A stretch of DNA of 9,194 nucleotides. Origin: DASXMX01 sp036794395 (lineage in GTDB: Bacteria > Planctomycetota > Phycisphaerae > Tepidisphaerales > Tepidisphaeraceae). Position numbers and translations under genes: made by a program. Below the pieces are notes generated by a model, which did not search any database, was not told where the DNA came from, and worked only from the letters and a program-made list of their open reading frames with translations. The DNA lies in NCBI GenBank assembly GCA_036794395.1, contig DAIRGS010000276.1, forward strand, positions 1 through 9,194. The letters are read 5' to 3'. Below, in pieces: positions 1 to 6,699 of this stretch (position 1 is its first letter; every line of letters starts with the position of its first letter).

Positions 1-32
1 CCACCCGTCGCTGGACCCGCGGCTCCCCCAAA

Positions 33-51
33 CACGGGTTAGAAACCCGTG
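33..51. repeat. Short perfect inverted repeat (8-bp stem, 3-base loop) downstream of the last gene
   Basis: CACGGGTT at 33-40 pairs perfectly with AACCCGTG at 44-51 around the loop AGA. It lies about 33 bases beyond the stop of the last gene of the kinase operon. Read on the minus strand, the stem is followed by TTTGGGGG, so it could be a weak transcription terminator. The T-run is too short and too G-rich to be sure. A second short palindrome, GCGC-GGAA-GCGC at 68-79, lies between it and the stop codon. From memory, this kind of CACGGGTT/AACCCGTG palindrome recurs between genes in planctomycete genomes, but that cannot be checked here. Confidence 0.5.
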
Positions 52-83
52 CCACTTAAATGCAATGGCGCGGAAGCGCACGG

Positions 84-1571
84 TCATTTAGGGCTTAACG
101 CGCCGTCCGCTGTAATGATACCTTCCATCCGGCGTGCCTGCTTCCAGGCTTCCAGGGTGTTGAAGGTGTCGTCAAACGTCAACGTGGCTCGGAAATTGGG
201 CTGATGATGCGTAACCCCGTTTTGAACCTGGGTTGCATCTTTAGCGATTACGGTGCGTGGACCCGTGATTTCCCAATGCCATGAGAAACGCGTGCACGTT
301 GCGGTGCCGTCCTTATGAAAGGTGAGTTCATCCGGTGGAAGCGGCGCGTGGGTCCACGCCCACTTATAGTTCAGCAGTGCTTCCTCCAATGTTGCCGGAT
401 TTCCAGTCGCTGGCTTATGCGCCTCGGATGGAAGGCGGGCGGCAATGTTGTGAGTGCTTGCGGGAACCCTATCCATGCTTTCAACGCCCTTTTCTACGCC
501 AATGCCCCACGATTTTGCCACGTCCGATACTTGAACATCCAGTTCGGCCGTCATTCCTGAAAACTTTGCGAGGGATTCCTGAAGCTTCCCCCGGAACACC
601 AGCTTGCTGTTGTCTTCCTTGGCCTGGTCCCGGTCGAGTGCATTGCGATAATTGTCGGCCACGATTGAGGATTCATCCCAAAGCTGCTTGCACAAAGTCT
701 TTAAGGCGTCGGTCTTCTTTTTGTCCTCGGGTGCTAAGTCAGAAGTGATCATCGCGTCGGCAAGCGACGCGCGCAGTGTCGCGTATGCGCCCTTCATTCG
801 CGGGTCCAGATCGCCAAAGGCGGCGGCCTGATCGGTCTTGACTGATTCAAGGGTATCCGCGGCGACCTTGTCGGCCGTTCTCAGAAATAGCACCACTGCC
901 CGCAAGACTTGAACACGCGGATCTGATGCGCTCGTGCTGCTCTTCAGCTTGAACCGGCAAAGTGGTTCATCAGCGATTTCGCGATCAGTGATCCGCTCGA
1001 AAGCCAGCATCGCCCAAAGCCGGCTTTGGTCCGCCTCATGCTTCTGGCGTCGTGCGAGTAAAGTCGCTTGATCCTGAGCCAACGCTGCAACTTGTTCCTT
1101 GGCCCGCGCAACTTGGTCGTTGTTCGCCTTGTAGATGTAGTCGAACTGCTTGGGTCGCTGGATTGGGTGATTGCCCTGGGTGACGTGGATGTCCGTCCGG
1201 CCGGTCATTCCTTGGGAATGGAGTGTCGCCTCGGAATCCGGAATGTAAAAACTGCGGGCGGTCTTACCGTAGAAGTCCTGCCAGCCGACAGGCCCGCCGC
1301 CTTTGCGGTCCAACTGTTCGTTGCCTCTCTGCCCATTGTCGATGCGGTTGTAAGCGATGCCGACCTTGTATCCGGTGCGGACCAGCGCCAGGTTCAGGGC
1401 GCGGATGTTGGCTTCGGCATCGGACAGTTGCAGCAGAAGAGACTGCTGAGCTTCACTCAAGGCTTCTTCAGCTTCCGGGGCTTTGGCCGGCGGATCGGCG
1501 GCCAGCAAGGGCGTAATCGCAATGATCACAATAGCAAGGCTCAGACACATCAGGAAAGTTCGTCTTTTCAT
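84..1571 (-). CDS. Secreted protein: shared helical module plus C-terminal Trp-rich beta domain; paralogue of the upstream gene
   Basis: This 495-residue protein is probably exported. It starts MKRR, has a hydrophobic stretch at about residues 6-24, and has a likely signal peptidase I site near LLA-ADPP. Residues 39-362 form a mostly helical, charged module that is about 90% identical to the same module in the gene just upstream. Its most conserved part covers KGGGPVGWQDFYGKTARSFY and the next ~110 residues. I do not recognise this module as a named family. After a Pro/Ala-rich linker (about 363-395), residues 396-490 are rich in Trp and aromatics (KWAW, FHKDGTATC, WHWEI, LTFDD). This resembles the small beta-sheet domains common in planctomycete secreted proteins. 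The upstream paralogue has DUF1080 there instead. The start is supported by GAAGGG five bases ahead (1577-1582), the same leader as in the paralogue. The gene is third in the kinase operon, after a 50-base gap. Function is unknown. Confidence 0.88.
   Translation of the reverse strand: MKRRTFLMCLSLAIVIIAITPLLAADPPAKAPEAEEALSEAQQSLLLQLSDAEANIRALNLALVRTGYKVGIAYNRIDNGQRGNEQLDRKGGGPVGWQDFYGKTARSFYIPDSEATLHSQGMTGRTDIHVTQGNHPIQRPKQFDYIYKANNDQVARAKEQVAALAQDQATLLARRQKHEADQSRLWAMLAFERITDREIADEPLCRFKLKSSTSASDPRVQVLRAVVLFLRTADKVAADTLESVKTDQAAAFGDLDPRMKGAYATLRASLADAMITSDLAPEDKKKTDALKTLCKQLWDESSIVADNYRNALDRDQAKEDNSKLVFRGKLQESLAKFSGMTAELDVQVSDVAKSWGIGVEKGVESMDRVPASTHNIAARLPSEAHKPATGNPATLEEALLNYKWAWTHAPLPPDELTFHKDGTATCTRFSWHWEITGPRTVIAKDATQVQNGVTHHQPNFRATLTFDDTFNTLEAWKQARRMEGIITADGALSPK
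486..1457 (-). repeat. Copy A of a 972-base duplicated coding module
   Basis: This stretch encodes residues 39-362 of the last gene and aligns without gaps to 2303-3274 (copy B). About 33-35 of 324 residues differ by my count, giving roughly 90% protein identity. The DNA differs more, mostly at third codon positions, but contains perfectly matching runs such as the 32 bases at 1156-1187 versus 2973-3004. The duplication is therefore old or its protein sequence is tightly constrained, possibly with local gene conversion. Confidence 0.9.
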
Positions 1572-1621
1572 GGGTTCCCTTCTTCTAACTCAACACGTCG
1601 ACAGACGAGACATCAGTCAAG

Positions 1622-3403
1622 TCACGGAAGTTCCATGATCTCAATGTTTCGGTAACGAATGGTCCCCGTATGTTTTTGGATACCCACGCGGCCCGTGACG
1701 CGGTTCAACCCCGGCACCGTCCCGTTCGGGAACAAAGCGCCTTGGGCGACCGTGACTTCACAAACTTGTTTTCCGTTAATCGAGGCTTTGAGAGTACGGC
1801 CGCGCAACTCGATTTCCAGCTTGTTCCAAGATCCGTCCGGTTGCTTCTCTGCCGGATGGTCGGGGCGTACGTGCGTGCTATTGCTAATCCAATTTGTCGT
1901 GCCTGTCTCCTCGTTATCATTTCCTTTGTCGTATAATTTGAACAATGGGTGATCGAAGATCGTGGTGTTTGGCATCGGTAATTTCTCGCCCGGTAAAGCT
2001 CGAAGCGCAACACCGCCGCCAGCCCCCCTCTCGGCCTTAAATTCCAGACGAAGAACGAAGTTGGCGTACTCCCGCTCAGTCAATAGATAGGATCTGGTCC
2101 TGGCGTTCGTGCCGGCAGCGACAATGACGCCATTTTCGATGCGGAAGTTCCTTTCATCGCCGCCGTCAACGAACCAGCCTGAAAGATCCGTACCATTGAA
2201 AAGAGCGACCCAATTCCCGCGACGATCAGCGGGAACAGACAGCGCACCCGACGATGATCCGCGGTGCACAATCGATTGTGGTAGCGCGTCTGGCGTGGGC
2301 GAGCCTTTCTCGGCCGTGATCCCCCACGCCCTGGACACGTCCGCAACCTGAACGTCCAATTCCGCCGTCATCGCTGAAAACTTGGCCAGCGACTCCTGCA
2401 ACTTCCCCCGAAACACCAGCTTGGAGTTATCTTCCTTCGCCTGATCCCGATCCAGCGCATTGCGATAGTTGTCCGCGACAATCGACGATTCATCCCACAA
2501 TTGCTTGCACAATGTTTTGAGTGCGTCAGCCTGCTTCTTGTCCTCCGGCTTCAGGTCTGCGGTAGCTATGGCATCCGCCAAGGAAGCACGGAGCGTCGCA
2601 TACGCGCCCTTCATCCGAGGGTCGAGATCGGCAAACGCCGCCGCCTGATCACTCTTGACCGATTCAAGACTGTCAATTGCAACCTGGTCGGCCGTCCGTA
2701 GGAAGAGCAACGTTGCCCGCAATACTTGAACGCGCGGATCTGATGAACTTGTGTTGCTCTTCAGTTTGAACCGACACAACGGCTCATCGGCGATCTCCCG
2801 ATCCGTGATTCGCTCGAAAGCCAGCATCGCCCAAAGCCGGCTCTGGTCCGCCTCATGTTTCTGCCGACGTGCCAGAAGCGTCGCCTGATCTTGCGCGAGC
2901 GACGCAACCTGCTCCTTGGCCCGCGCAACCTGGTCGTTGTTGGCTTTGTAAATGTAATCAAACTGCTTGGGCCGCTGGATTGGGTGATTGCCCTGGGTGA
3001 CGTGAATGTCCGTCCGACCGGTCACTCCCTGCGAGTGCAGCGTCGCTTCGGAATCCGGAATGTAAAAGCTACGTGCCGTCTTACCGTAAAAATCCTGCCA
3101 GCCCACCGGCCCACCGCCTTTGCGATCCATCTGCGCATTACCTCTGGTGCCGCTATCGATTTGGTTATAGGCCTGTCCGACTTTATACCCGGTTCGGGCC
3201 AGCGCCAGATTCAGCGCGCGAATGTTCGCCTCGGCATCCGACAATTGCAGCAACAAGGATTGCTGCGCTTCGCTGAACGTTTCGTCCGCTTCGGGGGCTT
3301 TGGTCGCCGCGGGCTTCGCGGGAGGATCGGCGGCCGTGGCCAGAGAGATCGCACACAGCCCGATGCCGAAACTCAGAAATACCGTTATCAATTCTTTTCG
3401 CAT
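1622..3403 (-). CDS. Secreted protein with shared helical module and C-terminal DUF1080 (3-keto-disaccharide hydrolase-like) domain
   Basis: I take the start at 3403, giving 593 residues, rather than an in-frame ATG at 3457. It yields a clean signal peptide (MRKE, hydrophobic to about residue 23, then ATA-ADPP) and has GAAGGG five bases upstream. Residues 44-367 are the module shared with the downstream paralogue. A variable linker (368-396) leads to a C-terminal domain at about 397-593. It opens with NWVALFNGTDLSGW, continues with FRIENGVIVA and FVLRLEFKA and ends with GRVGIQKHTGTIRYRNIEI, typical of DUF1080. That is a concanavalin-like beta-sandwich now often named 3-keto-disaccharide hydrolase, and it is frequent in planctomycetes. 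Whether this copy is an enzyme or a glycan-binding module cannot be told. The gene begins 67 bases after the kinase stop and precedes the paralogue by 50 bases, consistent with one operon. DUF1080 assignment is confident. The N-terminal module is unrecognised. Confidence 0.9.
   Translation of the reverse strand: MRKELITVFLSFGIGLCAISLATAADPPAKPAATKAPEADETFSEAQQSLLLQLSDAEANIRALNLALARTGYKVGQAYNQIDSGTRGNAQMDRKGGGPVGWQDFYGKTARSFYIPDSEATLHSQGVTGRTDIHVTQGNHPIQRPKQFDYIYKANNDQVARAKEQVASLAQDQATLLARRQKHEADQSRLWAMLAFERITDREIADEPLCRFKLKSNTSSSDPRVQVLRATLLFLRTADQVAIDSLESVKSDQAAAFADLDPRMKGAYATLRASLADAIATADLKPEDKKQADALKTLCKQLWDESSIVADNYRNALDRDQAKEDNSKLVFRGKLQESLAKFSAMTAELDVQVADVSRAWGITAEKGSPTPDALPQSIVHRGSSSGALSVPADRRGNWVALFNGTDLSGWFVDGGDERNFRIENGVIVAAGTNARTRSYLLTEREYANFVLRLEFKAERGAGGGVALRALPGEKLPMPNTTIFDHPLFKLYDKGNDNEETGTTNWISNSTHVRPDHPAEKQPDGSWNKLEIELRGRTLKASINGKQVCEVTVAQGALFPNGTVPGLNRVTGRVGIQKHTGTIRYRNIEIMELP
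2303..3274 (-). repeat. Copy B of the 972-base duplicated coding module
   Basis: This stretch encodes residues 44-367 of the DUF1080 protein and aligns without gaps to copy A at 486-1457. Similarity stops abruptly after the ...EKG residues. Beyond them the two proteins have unrelated C-terminal domains, so the break marks a domain exchange or addition. The signal peptides upstream are related only in type, but the ribosome-binding leaders match. Confidence 0.9.
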
Positions 3404-3408
3404 GGAGT

Positions 3409-3414
3409 CCCTTC
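3409..3414 (-). promoter_or_regulatory. Ribosome binding site fixing the start of the DUF1080 gene
   Basis: On the minus strand this reads GAAGGG, five bases before the ATG at 3403. The paralogue has the same GAAGAAGGGA block at the same spacing (GAAGGG at 1577-1582). The shared spacing and the signal peptide that follows argue for this start over the ATG 54 bases upstream. Confidence 0.7.
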
Positions 3415-3470
3415 TTCCAACCCGCACCCGCAACTGCTCTGAAGTGCTGAACAACATTCACCGCGCGGCG

Positions 3471-5477
3471 TCACGGCGTTTTTGTCAGGGCGTACACGCG
3501 GACATAATCCACCAGCATGCTGTCAGCGGATGTTGCGCTTTGCGTAACGCCGTTGATTCCACTGCTGAGAGTCAGCCGTTTAGGGGCCTGAGAAACGTCG
3601 CTGGCAGGAGTTCGCCAACTCTCCCGCCCATCAAGGAAGAAAATATATTCCTCGGGAGTCCACCAAACCGCAAGTGTATGCCACACGGCATCTTGCCTGG
3701 ACAAGGCGGGGGTATGTGCCTGCCTGGGCTGGTGGTTTGCCGCGACACCCTGTTCGATCGCGCCGCCGGCGCCCTGCTCGGCGAAAATATCGACCGTGGT
3801 ATCGTCATCGCTTTGAAGCGAGATAGCCGAGGATTGTGCGATATCCTCCGGTAGAAGCACGCGGCATACGAAGCAGCCGAACGTGCGCTCGAACTTCCCA
3901 GCGGTGGTCAGATGACTGATTACAAAACGGTTACCGTCCTTGGCGACGCTGACGACGAGATGACCGCTGCCGTCCAGCGAAAATGCGTCGCGGTTCCCGG
4001 CGGTCACTGACGCGGCCGCCGATTCATCCGTCCATTTCGCCGGATGGAATTCGTTCCCATCGAATTCATCATGCCAGGCCAGCTCCCATTCCATTCCCGA
4101 AGGCGCGATCGGCAGCATATCAACGGGAGTCAATTGCAGGCCGGCCACGGTTGCAAAACCAGGGTTAAAGTGCCGCCAGATTCGCTGGCCCGCAAAGGCA
4201 ATCAAGCCAATGGCAACGATCCCAATTGCGATCATCACCGGGCGGGTAAGAAATCGAGCTTTAAATGATCTGGAGGCATCTGGCTCAGGCTCTCGCGCGA
4301 CGGTGCGACGGCCGGCCAGATAATTACCAACATCCCGCCCCAGTTCCCCGGCCGTCTGGTAGCGCCGATCCGGCTTCTTGGCCAGCGCCTTCAACACGAT
4401 CTTTTCAATCCCTTCATTTACCGCGGCCGATTCGTGCGTGCGGATTTTGCGCTCCCCGCGCGTTTCAATTGCCTGCGCTGCCGCGATTACTTTGCTGGGC
4501 GGCGTTGGCTCACTGGTCAGAATGTTGTTGAGAACATCGCGGATGTTACCCACGACGCGGTATGGGAATCTGCCTCCCGTCAACATTTGATAAAGGATCA
4601 CGCCGAGGCTGTAGACGTCGGTCCTCACATCGATTTGGTCGGGATCGCCGTGGGCCTGTTCCGGGCTCGACCATGGGAGGCTGCCGAGGAATTCTCCGGT
4701 GATGCTGACCGGCTCGTGGCCGCCGGGGATCATCCGATCGAAAGCGGTTCGCGCCAGGCCAAAGTCCAGAATGTAAGGTTCGCCCCGTTCATCGACCCGG
4801 ATATTCCCCGGCTTCAGATCGCGGTGAACGATCCCTTGCCGATGTGCCGCGTTCACCGCATCGCAGATCCGCATGAATAGGCGCAGCAACTTGCTCGGGT
4901 CCCCATCTTTTTTCTGCCGTCGTTGCATGTACTCGGCCAGCCCATAGCCCGCGATGTAGTCCATCGAGATGAACTGCCCGCCGTCATCCGTCCGGCCGGT
5001 GTCGATGATTCCGACGATATTCGGATGATTCAACGCAGCCAGGATCTGAACTTCGCGTTTAAACCGCGCGAGCGAACGCTCATCAGCAAGCGGCCCCCGA
5101 TGCATGACCTTCACCGCAACCTTACGCCCCGTATTGAGATGGATCGCGATGAAGACCACCGCCTGCCCGCCACGATTGATCTCACGAATGAGTGAGTACC
5201 CGGGAATATGGAGATTGGGCTTTTCAAAATCGCCGGCCGGGACCTCGGCGCCCGCGAGCGGCAGACCCAATGCGAGATTGGCCGCCTGCCGTGCGGCTTC
5301 AACTCGTCGCAACTTCTGCAATTCAACTTTCAACTCAGGCAGGAAGCCCGGATGTGCGGCAAGGATGGCGGCGTCGTCGGTTTGCTTACCCGCCAGCCGG
5401 TTCGATCGAACTTGATCGATGACTTGAGCAATTGCCCTCGATCGATCAATGGTTGTGTGATTTGGGACGGGTTCCAT
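3471..5477 (-). CDS. Membrane-anchored Ser/Thr protein kinase with extracytoplasmic GH16-like domain
   Basis: This 668-residue protein combines a cytoplasmic Hanks-type kinase, one membrane segment and a glucanase-like outer domain. Residues 1-90 are a short helical N-terminus (FLPELKVELQKLRRVEAAR) of the kind that precedes planctomycete kinases. The kinase spans about 94-390: ATP lysine in VAVK (123), helix C Glu (142), HRDLKPGN (218-225), DFG (238-240), SPE in place of APE (271-273) and RTDVYSLG. All catalytic residues are present, although the glycine loop is degenerate (NRGGQAVV). A membrane helix follows at about 411-430. Residues 462-664 resemble GH16 (ELAWHDEFDG, KWT, WHTLAVWWTPEEYIFFLDG, LVDYVRVY). 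The site where the family has ExDxxE reads TVDIFAE (561-567), so the nucleophile Glu seems to be lost and the domain is more likely a sensor or binder. The gene is probably first in an operon with the two secreted proteins. No strong ribosome site is visible before its ATG. Confidence 0.92.
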   Translation of the reverse strand: MEPVPNHTTIDRSRAIAQVIDQVRSNRLAGKQTDDAAILAAHPGFLPELKVELQKLRRVEAARQAANLALGLPLAGAEVPAGDFEKPNLHIPGYSLIREINRGGQAVVFIAIHLNTGRKVAVKVMHRGPLADERSLARFKREVQILAALNHPNIVGIIDTGRTDDGGQFISMDYIAGYGLAEYMQRRQKKDGDPSKLLRLFMRICDAVNAAHRQGIVHRDLKPGNIRVDERGEPYILDFGLARTAFDRMIPGGHEPVSITGEFLGSLPWSSPEQAHGDPDQIDVRTDVYSLGVILYQMLTGGRFPYRVVGNIRDVLNNILTSEPTPPSKVIAAAQAIETRGERKIRTHESAAVNEGIEKIVLKALAKKPDRRYQTAGELGRDVGNYLAGRRTVAREPEPDASRSFKARFLTRPVMIAIGIVAIGLIAFAGQRIWRHFNPGFATVAGLQLTPVDMLPIAPSGMEWELAWHDEFDGNEFHPAKWTDESAAASVTAGNRDAFSLDGSGHLVVSVAKDGNRFVISHLTTAGKFERTFGCFVCRVLLPEDIAQSSAISLQSDDDTTVDIFAEQGAGGAIEQGVAANHQPRQAHTPALSRQDAVWHTLAVWWTPEEYIFFLDGRESWRTPASDVSQAPKRLTLSSGINGVTQSATSADSMLVDYVRVYALTKTP

Positions 5478-5650
5478 ATCGGCCTATGACATCCAAAACA
5501 ACTTCTGAGTTGAGTGGTCACGCGAAACCAGGGATTTTTTCAGTTCCGAACGAAGTGCATCGCGCAACCCCTTAGCCCGAAAGGGATCAGCAATTGTGCC
5601 CAACCCCCTGTCCAATACTCCGAGTTGCCGCAAGAGTTTAACGCGGCGCG
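5478..5650. other. Intergenic leader of the kinase operon
   Basis: These 173 bases separate the terminator of the B12-fold gene from the kinase start and should hold the kinase operon promoter. I find no convincing sigma70 pair. A GGAACTG block (minus strand, 5547-5541) lies about 17 bases before GCGTGA and could be an extracytoplasmic-function sigma site, but the match is weak. No open reading frame here looks real. Confidence 0.4.
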
Positions 5651-5687
5651 CAAAACAAGTCGCCCGGACCTGGCTGTCCGGGCGACT
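5651..5687 (-). terminator. Intrinsic terminator after the B12-fold gene
   Basis: Bases 5658-5669 (AGTCGCCCGGAC) pair perfectly with 5676-5687 over 12 base pairs around the 6-base loop CTGGCT. Read on the minus strand, the stem is followed directly by TGTTTTG. It begins 41 bases beyond the stop of the B12-fold gene. The long GC-rich stem, short loop and T-rich tail fit a rho-independent terminator, so that gene and the kinase operon are probably separate transcription units. Confidence 0.85.
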
Positions 5688-5727
5688 ACGAAGGAGAAGC
5701 GTATTTCGCTTGAGGCGGGTTTAAGGC

Positions 5728-6513
5728 CTAATTGACCTCGGCAACCCCGATGGACGAGTCAATCGCCGATTCGGTCGTCGTGCCGTCGGCCTTACGGGCG
5801 GCGGCTTTGCGGATGCGGCGATTGCGGCCGACGGTCTGCTGATCAACCGTGGCCCGGCGGGTCGGGTGCGCCTCGGCGGCTTCGATGGCGCTGGCGGCGT
5901 CGGGGGCGTACAGGTCCGCGCCGATTTCCTCAGCCAGGCCCTCGGCCCGCTTGTAGATTCCGCCGCAGCACATCACCTGCATGTTCGGGCAGCTATTCAC
6001 CTCGCGGAGATAGTCGATTAGCTTCCGAACCGCAGGCACGCCACTCGGCAGGGTGCTGAACATGACCAGTAAATCAGGACGGAACTCGCCGATCAGTTTC
6101 AGGACTTCATCGTCCGGCACGCCACCGCCGGGGAACATCACCAGGTAGCCTTCAGCTTCAAAGAGATCGGCGCAGATCTGGCCGCCCAGTTCCTCGGGTT
6201 CATCATTGCCACAGAAGATCAGGACCTTCCGGCCATTGGACGGGTTTCGGGTCAGCGACGAGCAAAGCTGGTCGGCAATGGAGCGGTTCAGGCGAGTGGC
6301 CAGGTTCAAACTGCTGATCGTGATCTGATCCTCGCGGTACAGCATCTGGATCTGCTCCATGATGGGCCAGATCATGCTGATCAGGAGTTCGCGGGCGGAG
6401 GTGCCGCTCGCGAGGGCGGACTGAATTACCTTGCGGGTGGCGTCTCGGTCGCCGGCCAAAAGGGGGTTAATATAGGAAGTGGCGACGGTGCTAAGGCCTT
6501 TGAACTGACTCAT
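5728..6513 (-). CDS. B12-binding-fold protein with helical cap domain; cobalamin ligand residues replaced
   Basis: This 261-residue soluble protein has two domains. Residues about 10-88 are a four-helix cap like B12-binding domain 2 (YINPLLAGDRDATRKVIQSA, ITISSLNLATRLNRSIADQL). Residues about 95-215 are a Rossmann-like B12-binding domain (KVLIFCGND, FRPDLLVMFSTLPSG, CCGG, EEIGADLYAPDAASAI). Related proteins include the sensory part of CarH/LitR and corrinoid proteins. The usual DxHxxG reads EPEELG (105-110), so the lower-ligand His is Glu. The cap motif W-x9-EH of CarH reads Y59-x9-LN (69-70). Binding of base-off cobalamin is therefore doubtful, and another ligand or none is possible. There is no helix-turn-helix. 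The last ~45 residues are probably disordered, with a basic patch (GRNRRIRKAAARK, 229-241). The ATG has GGAG eight bases upstream. The gene has its own promoter and terminator. Function is unknown, most likely a sensory or regulatory partner protein. Confidence 0.9.
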   Translation of the reverse strand: MSQFKGLSTVATSYINPLLAGDRDATRKVIQSALASGTSARELLISMIWPIMEQIQMLYREDQITISSLNLATRLNRSIADQLCSSLTRNPSNGRKVLIFCGNDEPEELGGQICADLFEAEGYLVMFPGGGVPDDEVLKLIGEFRPDLLVMFSTLPSGVPAVRKLIDYLREVNSCPNMQVMCCGGIYKRAEGLAEEIGADLYAPDAASAIEAAEAHPTRRATVDQQTVGRNRRIRKAAARKADGTTTESAIDSSIGVAEVN

Positions 6514-6519
6514 TACGAC

Positions 6520-6525
6520 TTCTCC
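6520..6525 (-). promoter_or_regulatory. Ribosome binding site of the B12-fold gene
   Basis: On the minus strand this reads GGAGAA, with GGAG eight bases before the ATG at 6513. It is the clearest Shine-Dalgarno match among the genes here and supports that start. Confidence 0.65.
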
Positions 6526-6575
6526 GTCCGCCCGGTCCCAGTTCCATCTGAGGCCGGAGGGAGTTATTGGACTGT

Positions 6576-6593
6576 CGGAGCCTCCGTGCTCCG
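6576..6593 (-). other. Possible leader RNA hairpin before the B12-fold gene
   Basis: CGGAGC at 6576-6581 pairs with GCTCCG at 6588-6593 around a 6-base loop. It lies in the predicted leader, about 63 bases before the start codon and about 50 bases upstream of the ribosome binding site. It could form in RNA, but a 6-bp stem may be chance. It has no T-run, so it is not an obvious terminator. Confidence 0.3.
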
Positions 6594-6699
6594 CATAAAT
6601 GTTAATCTGCGTAACTTGCGACGTTTGTTGTATCGACAGTGCCTATTTTTTTCTTTACCTATTTTAACATTGGTCGGTTCCAGCACCGCCAAGGGCGCG

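Noticed and set aside
1068..1655. Plus-strand open frame of 195 codons, matched by another at 2855-3442
   Set aside because: Both are antisense shadows of the duplicated module. They resemble each other only because the genes beneath them are paralogues, and the minus-strand frames carry the signal peptides and the DUF1080 domain.
3404..3457. Upstream ATG at 3457 adding 18 residues to the DUF1080 protein
   Set aside because: The extra residues are polar and would bury the signal peptide. The ribosome site is placed for the ATG at 3403, exactly as in the paralogue.
5518..5547. Possible extracytoplasmic-function sigma promoter (GGAACTG ... GCGTGA) before the kinase
   Set aside because: Only the -35-like block fits. 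The -10 part is not distinctive and no cognate sigma factor is encoded in the window.
5569..5585. Small hairpin CCCTT-N7-AAGGG in the kinase leader
   Set aside because: A five-base stem with no T-run is within chance and has no clear role.
6656..6672. Second promoter-like AT-rich block (TAAAAT on the minus strand)
   Set aside because: No -35 element lies at a usable distance. The TTGACA/TTTAAT pair upstream is much stronger.
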